Part shown: in pieces, positions 1 to 7,858 of the stretch
Numbering within the stretch: position 1 is the first letter of the stretch
Layout of the letters: every line of letters begins with the position of its first letter
Assembly (NCBI GenBank): GCA_964511075.1
Contig: CAZEDM010000002.1
Coordinates: 1-64,000 of the forward strand
Source: CAZEDM01 sp964511075
Lineage (GTDB): Bacteria > Zixibacteria > MSB-5A5 > RBG-16-43-9
DNA length: 64,000 nucleotides
Direction of reading: 5' to 3'
Program-made: the position numbers and the translations under genes
Notes under the pieces: model-generated
What the model was told of the DNA's origin: nothing
Database searches by the model: none
The model's input: only the letters and a program-made list of their open reading frames with translations

Positions 1-16
1 AAATACTTTTTTTCAT
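1..16 (-). CDS. First codons of a leftward gene, cut by the window edge
   Basis: Read on the minus strand, an ATG at 16-14 follows a strong ribosome binding site (AAGGAGG, complement of 24-30) by about 7 nt and opens into Met-Lys-Lys-Ser-Ile before the window ends. This start and its leader closely resemble those of the secreted dockerin protein at 4775 (AAGGAGGAATCAGA then Met-Arg-Lys-Ser-Ile). It may therefore encode another exported protein whose signal peptide begins here. Only five codons are visible, so no product can be named. Confidence 0.45.
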
Positions 17-143
17 CTGATTTCCTCCTTACGAAAATCTAAGGTGAAAATTCTCACTTTATCTCTCCTCTTTATTTCTCTCATCCACCACCTCCTGAAA
101 TTTTCCCCCTCCTTCCCAAGAAATTTTTTTTAAAATAATTAGA

Positions 144-188
144 GTTAGCTGGAAACCGTGGTTGTAAGGTGGGATATTTCCAGCTAAC
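144..188. repeat. Perfect 12-bp inverted repeat with 21-nt loop
   Basis: GTTAGCTGGAAA at 144-155 is matched exactly by its reverse complement TTTCCAGCTAAC at 177-188. The arms are longer and the loop wider than in the short palindromes elsewhere in the window. It lies upstream of the leftward gene at the edge, so it could be an operator or a leader structure. No function can be assigned from sequence alone. Confidence 0.65.
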
Positions 189-282
189 CTTGGTCTAAGG
201 GGTATGTATTACACCCTTTACCAATTTCGCGGAAGAAAAATTGGTTTGATCTACTTTTTACAGAGGTTAAAAACCAACCACT

Positions 283-327
283 CCCCCGCCAAAGCGGGGG
301 AAGAAAAAATTCGTTCTCGAATTTTTT
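283..327. repeat. Two adjacent short palindromes
   Basis: CCCCCGC, loop CAAA, GCGGGGG occupies 283-300. AAAAAATTCG, loop TTCT, CGAATTTTTT occupies 304-327. Both have the arm and loop size of the dispersed palindrome family described in the findings. The second has an A run before and a T run after it and could act as a terminator in either direction, but no gene ends close by. Confidence 0.6.
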
Positions 328-847
328 TGCTTTATTTATCAGGGGAAGAAAAAACTCAAGCCCGATTCAACAGCCCGGTGGAAGAATTTATCCTCTTCCT
401 TAATTTACTCCAATCCATTAGAGCTTCTTTTCCCTCTACATTTGATAATATAATAAAACCTGAAGGCTTGTCAAGAAAAATCTTTAAAAAATCAAAAAAA
501 ATTTTACATTAAATAGTACATAGACCTTATTGACTAAGTGTATCTAAAATAAGGAGTTATGTAAATTGTAAGATATTAATCACAGGATAATCCATTATAC
601 TACAATAGATTACACCTGATAATAGATATGTGGATCTCAAAAAAACCTATTGATTATTATAAAATATCACATTAGTAGTTACGGATGACGATTAGTCAGG
701 ATAACTTTAAATATATTGAAAGGGATAAGGCATATATTTTCAATAACTTACAGCATCGCTTAAGTTTTTTTCACATCATCTATAGGTGGTTTATCTAATT
801 GATTATTATTGAATAACTTACTTAGATTATTCAAAAACTGAAGAAGC

Positions 848-2971
848 TTAATGTGGTTCTTCTCCGACAGTTTTTGGGTATCTTATTGAGTTCTCGGCAG
901 GAGGTAATTCTTTTGATGGATGAAGATTACAATACTCTCTGGGCTCGGTTCTCTCAGTAAAAAGATCTGTTGCAGTGTTCGGGCATCTGTTGGTAGCTAA
1001 TAGCCCGCTCTCCAGACAAACTGTCCTTAGGAATACCCCTTCTGGTTTCTCAAAATCCAAGACCTCCATATTAGAACTGGCGAATTTCATAAATTCTGTC
1101 CAGATAGGCAAAGCCACTTCAGTGCCGGTTCCATGTTTACCTAAGGAGGTTTTATCATCGAAAGCCACCCATACACCAACAGTTATCTGGGGAGTAAAAC
1201 CGATAAACCAGGTGTCCATATTCCAGTCCGTGGTCCCGGTTTTTCCACCAGCAGGTCTATCGAATCCCCATAATCGGGCTGGATAACCTGTGCCGCCATC
1301 ATCTATTACTGATCGTAGCATGGAGGTCATTATATACGCAGTCTGAGGGTCTAAAACCTCTTCCTTTTTAACAGCTCTATTATCCTCCAGAACATTTCCG
1401 TAACGGTCTTTTATATTTAAGATGTACCGGGGTTCAACTTTGACCCCTCCATTGGGGAAAACAGAGTAAGCTCTGGTTAGCTCCAGCAGGTTTACCTCCG
1501 TTGCACCCAGTGAGATTGAAGGATAGGGAGCAAGATATGAGTTTACACCTAAAAGATGAGCATATTTTACAACTTCCTGGGGGGTAACCTTCTGCACCAG
1601 TTTAACCGAGACTACATTTCTTGAGATCCTCAAAGCCTCCCTTAAGGTCATGGGGCCTCTGTAAGCGTTGTCGAAGTTTCCGGGATTCCACTCTGTTCCG
1701 TCACCTGCCTGTAAAATAACAGGAGTGTCATAGATTATGTCTGTGGGTTTGAATCCGTGTTCTAAAGCCGCAGTCCACACAAAGGGCTTGAAGGCTGAAC
1801 CGGGCTGCCTGGGAGCCTGAACTGCCCGATTGAACTCGCTTTTGCCAAAATCCTTCCCGCCCACCATCGCCAGGATATTTCCATTGCGGTTGTCTATAGC
1901 CACCAGGGCAGCCTGCAGTTCTTTAAACACTCTCCTTCTTTTGACCTTCCCCTCTACAGTGTCAGTTACTACAGTGGTATATTCATCTTCGTCCAGACTA
2001 TGGCTGGATTCAAAGTTTTTCTGCTGAAGAGCCAGCTGGTTGTTGATAATCTCCTCTGCCGTCTTCTGCATTTCCGGATTCAAAGTAGTGTATACGGAGA
2101 GACCTCCGCTGTAAAGGCTTTCCTCTCCATATTCTACTATGAGGTACTGCCTGACCATCTCCGAGAAATATGCTCCCGTTCCCGTCCTGGAAGAAGACGG
2201 ATCCAATTGGAGCGGCAATGTTTTCAAGCTGTCATACTCCTGTTGGCTCAGTTGCCTGTTATCCACCATTGACCTTAGGACTAAATTCCTCCTCCTCAGG
2301 GCTAAATCAGGATGCCTAAAAGGGGAATAGCGGCTGGGATTTTTCAATATCCCTACCAGAAAAGCACATTCAGGCAAAGTCAGCTCTTGAGCTTTTTTAC
2401 TGAAGTATGCCTGGGCGGCAGCCTGGATTCCATGGGCTCCTTTTCCAAAATAACATTGATTCAGATACATCTCCAGTATCTCGTCCTTGGAATAGGTTCG
2501 TTCGATCCTCAAGGCAGTTAAGGCTTCCTTGGTCTTTCGGGAGAGAGTTTGGTCCAGATTCAGGAAAAGAGTTCGGGATAACTGCTGGGTTATGGTAGAT
2601 GCTCCCTGGGTTATCTCACCCCGGGTTATATTGCTGGCTAAAGCCCGCAATATTCCCAAAAGGTCAATCCCCCAATGATGATAGAATCTTCTGTCCTCAG
2701 TGGCTAAAAGAGCATCTACTAAATAAGGGGGTAGCTCTTTCAAGGGGATTAAAGTTCTTCTCTCTATGTAGAACTCCTTGATTAAGGTGCCATCAGCTCC
2801 ATAGAGTTTGGTGGAAAGGCTGGGCTCGATATTGTGGAGCTGGGAAAGAGAAGGCAGGTCTTTTTTAACACTATTGTAGGTGACGGTCAGGGATATAGCG
2901 ATCAGAGCCAAAACCCCTGTTATTGCCCCCAGCAAAATGAAAAATCTTTTTTTGTTCCCTAAGAGATGCAT
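848..2971 (-). CDS. Class A penicillin-binding protein (PBP1A type)
   Basis: This bifunctional peptidoglycan synthase polymerises lipid II glycan strands and cross-links their peptides on the periplasmic side of the inner membrane. A single N-terminal membrane anchor spans about residues 9-31. A GT51 glycosyltransferase domain covers about 55-230, with the catalytic Glu in TEDRRFY (Glu92) and the QGASTITQQ motif (122-130). The transpeptidase domain follows at about 350-640, with the acyl-serine tetrad SAFK (Ser392), SRN (450-452) and KTGT (577-580). At 707 residues it is normal for the family. The ATG start places the anchor correctly, although no strong ribosome binding site precedes it. It is monocistronic and transcribed away from tyrS. 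Confidence 0.95.
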   Translation of the reverse strand: MHLLGNKKRFFILLGAITGVLALIAISLTVTYNSVKKDLPSLSQLHNIEPSLSTKLYGADGTLIKEFYIERRTLIPLKELPPYLVDALLATEDRRFYHHWGIDLLGILRALASNITRGEITQGASTITQQLSRTLFLNLDQTLSRKTKEALTALRIERTYSKDEILEMYLNQCYFGKGAHGIQAAAQAYFSKKAQELTLPECAFLVGILKNPSRYSPFRHPDLALRRRNLVLRSMVDNRQLSQQEYDSLKTLPLQLDPSSSRTGTGAYFSEMVRQYLIVEYGEESLYSGGLSVYTTLNPEMQKTAEEIINNQLALQQKNFESSHSLDEDEYTTVVTDTVEGKVKRRRVFKELQAALVAIDNRNGNILAMVGGKDFGKSEFNRAVQAPRQPGSAFKPFVWTAALEHGFKPTDIIYDTPVILQAGDGTEWNPGNFDNAYRGPMTLREALRISRNVVSVKLVQKVTPQEVVKYAHLLGVNSYLAPYPSISLGATEVNLLELTRAYSVFPNGGVKVEPRYILNIKDRYGNVLEDNRAVKKEEVLDPQTAYIMTSMLRSVIDDGGTGYPARLWGFDRPAGGKTGTTDWNMDTWFIGFTPQITVGVWVAFDDKTSLGKHGTGTEVALPIWTEFMKFASSNMEVLDFEKPEGVFLRTVCLESGLLATNRCPNTATDLFTERTEPREYCNLHPSKELPPAENSIRYPKTVGEEPH

Positions 2972-3158
2972 ATTTGGAATTTAAAGAATCTCGAATAATG
3001 CTGTCAAGTTAAATTGTCTTACTAAATTTACTTGCTTTTCTGTCTGAAGTATTTTATATAAAGCGAAACAGGAAGAAGGCTGTTTCGACTTCCTTCAGTT
3101 TTTTTCTATGTCCCATTGTTGGAACGAGATCACAGTATCTACGCTTTCAGGAGAGTAA

Positions 3159-4373
3159 ATGTTAGGGATAAAGGAACAGATGGAGGTGATCAGAAGGGGG
3201 ACGGTCGAGATCATTCCAGAGGACGAGCTTATGGAGAGGCTGGAACTCTCCCTAAAGGAAAACAAGCCTCTTCGGATCAAGATGGGTTTTGACCCAACTG
3301 CGCCGGATATACATCTGGGGCACACGGTGGGCATAAGAAAGTTAAAACAGTTTCAGGATCTGGGTCACCAGGTGGTGCTTATCATCGGGGATTACACCGG
3401 GATGGTGGGTGACCCCTCAGGGCGTTCCGAGGGCAGGCCCCAGCTTTCCTATGGCCAGGTGAAGGAAAACGCCAAAACCTATCAAGAGCAGTTCTTCAAG
3501 CTACTGGATAAGAGTAAAACCGAGGTGCATTACAATGGAGAATGGTTTTCCAGGATGAGCTTCCAGGATATCATGGGTTTATCTGCCAAGTTCACCTTGG
3601 CTCGTATCCTGGAAAGAGACGATTTCTCGGAAAGATATAAGAAACAAAATCCCATAAGCCTGCATGAGCTTTTTTATCCGGTAATGCAGGCTTATGATTC
3701 GGTGGCTATAGAAGCGGATGTGGAGATCGGAGCGACTGAGCAGAAATTCAACCTTTTGACCGGCAGGCAGATTCAGGAGCAATATGGTCAAAAGCCGCAG
3801 GTGATCCTGACCATGCCAGTTCTTCCGGGAACGGACGGGGCTCAGAGGATGAGCAAATCAACCGGCAATTACATCGGTATTGATGAACCGCCCAATGAGA
3901 TCTTCGGCAAGATAATGTCTATAGCGGATGAGCTGATCTATCCTTACTTCGAGCTTCTGACCGAGGTGTCAAAGGAGGAGCTCTCAAAGATAAAAAAGGA
4001 ATTGGAGAGCAAAAAAACAAACCCCATGCTCTGGAAGAAAAGACTGGGAAGTGAAATAGTCTCGATGTATCATTCACGAAAAGAGGCTGAGAAAGCTCAG
4101 GAGGAGTTTGAAAATGTTTTTTCGAAAAAAGAGCTTCCGCAGGAGATACCTCAATTAAATTTTGATTGGCCTGATAGGGTGATATGGATAGGGAAACTGT
4201 TAACGGAGACTGGGCTTTGCTCCTCTACTTCAGAGGCTCGCAGGTTGATCAAGCAAGGAGGAGTCTATATTGACAATCAACGGGTTGACGATGAAAATCT
4301 CCAGATTGAGGTGAAAGGGGAAAAACTTATAAAAGTGGGGAAAAGAAAATTTTTGAAAGTAATTGGTAAATGA
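3159..4373 (+). CDS. tyrS: Tyrosyl-tRNA synthetase
   Basis: The enzyme charges tRNA-Tyr with tyrosine in the cytoplasm. It is a class I synthetase with the HIGH-type signature HLGH at residues 52-55 and the KMSKS-type loop RMSKS at 230-234. A C-terminal S4-like RNA-binding domain covers about 340-404. At 404 residues it matches the TyrZ-like bacterial branch. The ATG has a good AGGAGAG site just upstream. The 190-bp gap to the divergent penicillin-binding protein gene is too short for, and shows no sign of, a T-box leader. Confidence 0.96.
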   Translation: MLGIKEQMEVIRRGTVEIIPEDELMERLELSLKENKPLRIKMGFDPTAPDIHLGHTVGIRKLKQFQDLGHQVVLIIGDYTGMVGDPSGRSEGRPQLSYGQVKENAKTYQEQFFKLLDKSKTEVHYNGEWFSRMSFQDIMGLSAKFTLARILERDDFSERYKKQNPISLHELFYPVMQAYDSVAIEADVEIGATEQKFNLLTGRQIQEQYGQKPQVILTMPVLPGTDGAQRMSKSTGNYIGIDEPPNEIFGKIMSIADELIYPYFELLTEVSKEELSKIKKELESKKTNPMLWKKRLGSEIVSMYHSRKEAEKAQEEFENVFSKKELPQEIPQLNFDWPDRVIWIGKLLTETGLCSSTSEARRLIKQGGVYIDNQRVDDENLQIEVKGEKLIKVGKRKFLKVIGK

Positions 4374-4774
4374 GTTGTGTAGGAGGTTCGAAATTTTGAA
4401 CCCCTACTTTTTTAAATCGATGAATATAGTGACCCCAATCCCTCAACAGGCTTTTTTCTAAAAAAATTCATCGAAGCATTAACTTTTTTCTTGACAAGGA
4501 TTTATCAAACGGTTTTATTTTGGAAAAAATTGAGGGGAAATGAGCTTTAAGGGACTAGAGTCAGAGGAGGGAAAGTTTAGATTCTTCTGCGGGCTGGTCA
4601 ACCGGTTCATCTTTTTTCTTTTCCCCAAGATAAAAATCGAGTCAGTTTTGACGATTTACTTTTTTTAATCGGTTCATCACGGGCTAGGGTGAAGGAGGTG
4701 AGTGCCAAAATAGGAGAAAGGTAGGAAAGATTGCGTAAAGCTCTTACCTTTAACTTTTAAAAGGAGGAATCAGA
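4374..4774. other. Intergenic region with a tyrS-end palindrome and long leader
   Basis: No gene is seen here. A palindrome (GGTTC at 4385-4389, GAACC at 4398-4402) followed by CCTAC and a T run lies 12 bp after the tyrS stop. It belongs to the dispersed palindrome family and may terminate tyrS. A promoter-like pair at 4491-4519 would give the next gene an untranslated leader of roughly 250 nt. That leader has no riboswitch fold I recognise. Confidence 0.55.
4491..4519 (+). promoter_or_regulatory. Candidate sigma-70-type promoter
   Basis: TTGACA at 4491-4496 is followed after 17 nt by TTTATT at 4514-4519. The -35 is perfect and the -10 weak. It would drive the secreted protein gene starting at 4775. 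The same TTGACA/TTTATT pairing occurs before 7859. Confidence 0.4.
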
Positions 4775-7663
4775 ATGAGGAAAAGTATCTTGTTAGTTTT
4801 GCTAATCCTTACGGCTTTTTCGCTTTGGACGTTAACAGCCTCTGGCAAGGCGAAGAAGGAGGAGAACGTCCGTAAGTCGAGTCACTTCCAGAAATCGGAA
4901 CCGGTAGTCGGACCTGAGGCATTTCCCCAAACAGTATTGCCCAAGGTGAAGCCCAATCGTCCAACTTTTGAGGATTTCAAGAGAGAAATTCTGGACAGAA
5001 AAGGCTGGACAGAGGAGAAGATAGAGGCAATGAAGAGTGGGGCGGTGTCTATGGAGTTTGAGCCAGAGTTGAGGGAACCCTACTATTGCTTGGTAAGGAA
5101 TCAGGCAGACCCTTGTTGCTACTACAAGCCGGCTGGAACAGAGTATCTATATTGCTGGGACCAGTTGGGAATTGCCACCTACATGGATTTGGACCATAAC
5201 TACTACGAGGACTGCCCGTATCCGCTTTATCCGTTCAACGCTACGAGTGTCCAGATGACAATATATGTTACTGACACCTGCACGATTATAGCCGAGGCAA
5301 GGATTTATTCTGCAGATTATTCTGGAGGCGGTCCTTATCCGGATCAGAGGCTCTGTAGCAGTGATACTGCAAATCCATTAGTCTATTCACATGTGGGTGC
5401 TTTTGCCACTATCAATGTTCCTCTGCAAGATACCTGCTGTCTTTACGAGCCTTTCTTCGCGGTATTTGTGTTTGATAATACGGATGATTTCGTAGATACG
5501 GTTTACTGCACCCCCATGTATCTTCCGGACGTATATGTGCTATCCTGGGTCTTCGACATCTCCGGAAGACTTTATCAGAGCTATTATAACCCCTTTGGAT
5601 TAGGGGGCAGTTGGTACGATGTGGTGGAGTGGGGTATAGAATCTGGAGCCATCAGAGTAGAGGTATATGGCTATACCGCAGACCAGAACGAGTGTCCCCC
5701 TCCAGTAGAGACCTGGTATTTCAAAGACCCTTATACTCCAGGTGCCCCCTGCGGAATACCTGATTTTGATCAGTATCAGATGCCAGGACTGGCATTCTGC
5801 GGCCCAACTGCAGGTGCTAATTCTGTCTGGTGGTTTGCCTCAAGAGGTGATTTTCCAGCTTCCTGGGGCGGACTCGATTCATCTTTTGTATCTACTCTAA
5901 TTAGCGAGATAGCGGATTCAGCCGAAACTAACCCGGCCTTAGGAACCGAATGTGATAGTCTTCAGGATGCTGTCCTTAAGGTTATAAAAGCCCATGGCGG
6001 CTGGTGGTTTGAGGAGACCACAGTTTACCAACCTGATTTCTGGTATCTGCAAAAAGAGCTGAGAGACTGTGAAGATGTAATCCTGCTCCTGGGTTTCTGG
6101 CAGACAACGGATGGAGGGACTACCTGGCACAGGTTTGGTGGTCATTTTGTTACCTTGGCTGGAGTGGACATCTTCAATCTGGCTTTTGCCTTCAGCGATC
6201 CGGCACTGGATGCTGCGGAGTTTGGCACAAGACCAGGTACCGTCTGCGGAACCCACGATACCCTTCAGGACCCCCTTGACCATAACAGGGGTATAACCTC
6301 TTACGATTACTATCCCGCAGCCTGGCCTTCAGAGAGCCCGGGTGGATACATCTATCTACCGGATTATTCAGCTAACTGGCCAGATTTTCAGGATCAGAAC
6401 TTCAGAACCGAACATCAAACTTATCACAGTACTTATGATTTGTCTTACCCGGTTTACGTGGAGATAGAGCAGGCAATAGTGGTTTCCCCTGGTATTAAGG
6501 AGATGACCGAACAGGTTAACAGCGCCAGTGCCTATGAGATCGAAAACAATCACGGAGGAGTTGAAGCATTTGATGTCTACCTGGGAGGAGCTGCATATAC
6601 CTATGGACTTTACTATGGAAGCTTCATCGCTGGTACTTCCCAGGAGGATTTAAACTGCGACTATGGTGATTATTACCCGGTATATTCTTTTGACCCCTTG
6701 AATCCCCCAACTCTGGATACCTTCACGGTAACGGGCGCAACCGGTGACTATACCATCTATCAGCTTACCGTCAACTACGCTCTTAAGTCCATACCTGAGC
6801 TTCAGATCACCAAATATGCCTTTGGCTTCTGGGTGCCTACGGGCGGAGTGGATGCCTGTGAGTATGTGGTTGAGGACGTATTGGTTCTGCAAAACACCGG
6901 CGTGGACGATATCACCGATCTGCAGACCGGCATGCTTTTTGATTACGATGTCGGTGCCAGCAATGCCTGTGATGTGGACTACGACCAGACTCACCAGTCG
7001 ATGTGGATGTGGGAGTCCGGGGTTTCTGATACTGTCTTCGGGTTAACCAAGACCCCTGCAGTTGAAGGTGATGTTGCCGTTGCCGGCTGGGGTCTTAAAA
7101 ATGATGGCAGGATCTACGATGGGCAGTATGTGGATTCTCTGAAATACTGGATGGAGAATCTGGGATGGGGTGTTGATGAACCAGGAACGTTTGATGATAA
7201 ATCCCTGCTCATCGCAGATAACAGTTTTACTATACCAGCTGGTGAGATGCGTATCGAGAAATGGCTCAAGTGGGGTTATGGGTATGCTATTGCCACGGGT
7301 GGGGATGCAGACTGGAGGCACTTCCTCTACGATGTTTTGCATCAGCAAGGTTATTTCCGCGGTGACGTGAACAGGGACAGGAGGCTGAGTTTATCAGACA
7401 TCGTTTATCTGATAAACTATTTGATGAAAGGTGGCGCAGAGCCCTATGAGTTCGCGGACCAGGGTGATGTCAACGGTGACGGCAATGTGGATGTAGGCGA
7501 TATTGTCCGGCTCCTCAGCTATCTGTTTAGACGTGGGTCAGCTCCTGTTGATAGGAACCGTTTCCTGATGAGCTCACCCTATGTGGACTCTACTCACCAG
7601 GCTTTAGGTGTCAGAGATCCAGGACTTTTCGCTGAGCCTGACTGGATGTTCCTGGGTCAATAA
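4775..7663 (+). CDS. Secreted papain-fold (C39-like) protein with dockerin-type C-terminus
   Basis: A signal peptide (residues 1-24) indicates export. Residues about 325-500 contain a papain-like arrangement: Gln335, then Cys342 in FCGPTAGANS, His457 in GGHFVTLAG and Asp475 in FSDPAL. This is a plausible C39-type cysteine peptidase triad with its oxyanion glutamine. The N-terminal part (about 95-320) is Cys- and Tyr-rich and not recognised. Residues about 862-924 form a two-repeat dockerin-like module (GDVNRD, GDVNGDGN) that would bind calcium and possibly a cohesin partner. A 38-residue tail follows. A strong AAGGAGG site precedes the ATG. Peptidase activity is inferred from residues and spacing only. 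No cohesin or scaffoldin gene lies in the window. Confidence 0.75.
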   Translation: MRKSILLVLLILTAFSLWTLTASGKAKKEENVRKSSHFQKSEPVVGPEAFPQTVLPKVKPNRPTFEDFKREILDRKGWTEEKIEAMKSGAVSMEFEPELREPYYCLVRNQADPCCYYKPAGTEYLYCWDQLGIATYMDLDHNYYEDCPYPLYPFNATSVQMTIYVTDTCTIIAEARIYSADYSGGGPYPDQRLCSSDTANPLVYSHVGAFATINVPLQDTCCLYEPFFAVFVFDNTDDFVDTVYCTPMYLPDVYVLSWVFDISGRLYQSYYNPFGLGGSWYDVVEWGIESGAIRVEVYGYTADQNECPPPVETWYFKDPYTPGAPCGIPDFDQYQMPGLAFCGPTAGANSVWWFASRGDFPASWGGLDSSFVSTLISEIADSAETNPALGTECDSLQDAVLKVIKAHGGWWFEETTVYQPDFWYLQKELRDCEDVILLLGFWQTTDGGTTWHRFGGHFVTLAGVDIFNLAFAFSDPALDAAEFGTRPGTVCGTHDTLQDPLDHNRGITSYDYYPAAWPSESPGGYIYLPDYSANWPDFQDQNFRTEHQTYHSTYDLSYPVYVEIEQAIVVSPGIKEMTEQVNSASAYEIENNHGGVEAFDVYLGGAAYTYGLYYGSFIAGTSQEDLNCDYGDYYPVYSFDPLNPPTLDTFTVTGATGDYTIYQLTVNYALKSIPELQITKYAFGFWVPTGGVDACEYVVEDVLVLQNTGVDDITDLQTGMLFDYDVGASNACDVDYDQTHQSMWMWESGVSDTVFGLTKTPAVEGDVAVAGWGLKNDGRIYDGQYVDSLKYWMENLGWGVDEPGTFDDKSLLIADNSFTIPAGEMRIEKWLKWGYGYAIATGGDADWRHFLYDVLHQQGYFRGDVNRDRRLSLSDIVYLINYLMKGGAEPYEFADQGDVNGDGNVDVGDIVRLLSYLFRRGSAPVDRNRFLMSSPYVDSTHQALGVRDPGLFAEPDWMFLGQ

Positions 7664-7688
7664 CTCAGACTGAACCTCTAATGTTAAA

Positions 7689-7721
7689 TCCCTCCCCCTG
7701 TGCAGGGGGAGGGATTTTTTT
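7689..7721 (+). terminator. Intrinsic terminator
   Basis: CCCTCCCCC (7690-7698) and GGGGGAGGG (7705-7713) form a GC-rich 9-bp stem with a 6-nt loop, followed by a run of seven Ts. It lies 26 bp after the stop of the secreted protein gene and fits rho-independent termination well. Confidence 0.85.
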
Positions 7722-7821
7722 ATTTACTTTCAGGTTGGATAAAAGATCGTAAGTAAGTGTATGTCGAGCGGTTTATAATAGTAAAGATTATTACTTGATG
7801 GTTCACGTTGTTTTAAAAAAT

Positions 7822-7849
7822 TTGACATTCGTAATTAAATTGGTTTATT
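7822..7849 (+). promoter_or_regulatory. Promoter placing transcription start next to the ATG
   Basis: TTGACA at 7822-7827 is followed after 16 nt by TTTATT at 7844-7849. The expected start of transcription lies only about 0-3 nt before the ATG at 7859, and no Shine-Dalgarno sequence precedes that ATG. The M23 peptidase gene may therefore be translated from a leaderless message. Confidence 0.5.
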
Positions 7850-7858
7850 GATAAAAGT

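Larger units (their letters stand above)
17..847. other. Gene-poor AT-rich intergenic stretch with hairpins
   Basis: No convincing gene is present. Positions 204-512 stay open in one frame, but the translation has no recognisable family, no good ribosome binding site, and runs through two palindromes (283-300 and 304-327). The segment 513-847 is very AT-rich and shows nothing I can identify. The stretch separates the leftward gene at the window edge from the 3' end of the penicillin-binding protein gene. Confidence 0.6.

Noticed and set aside
204..512. 102-codon open frame on the plus strand
   Set aside because: It has no recognisable family and no ribosome binding site, and two palindromes of the dispersed family run through it.
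4385..4407. tRNA T-arm-like GGTTCGAAAT
   Set aside because: No acceptor, D or anticodon arms surround it; it is a member of the palindrome family.
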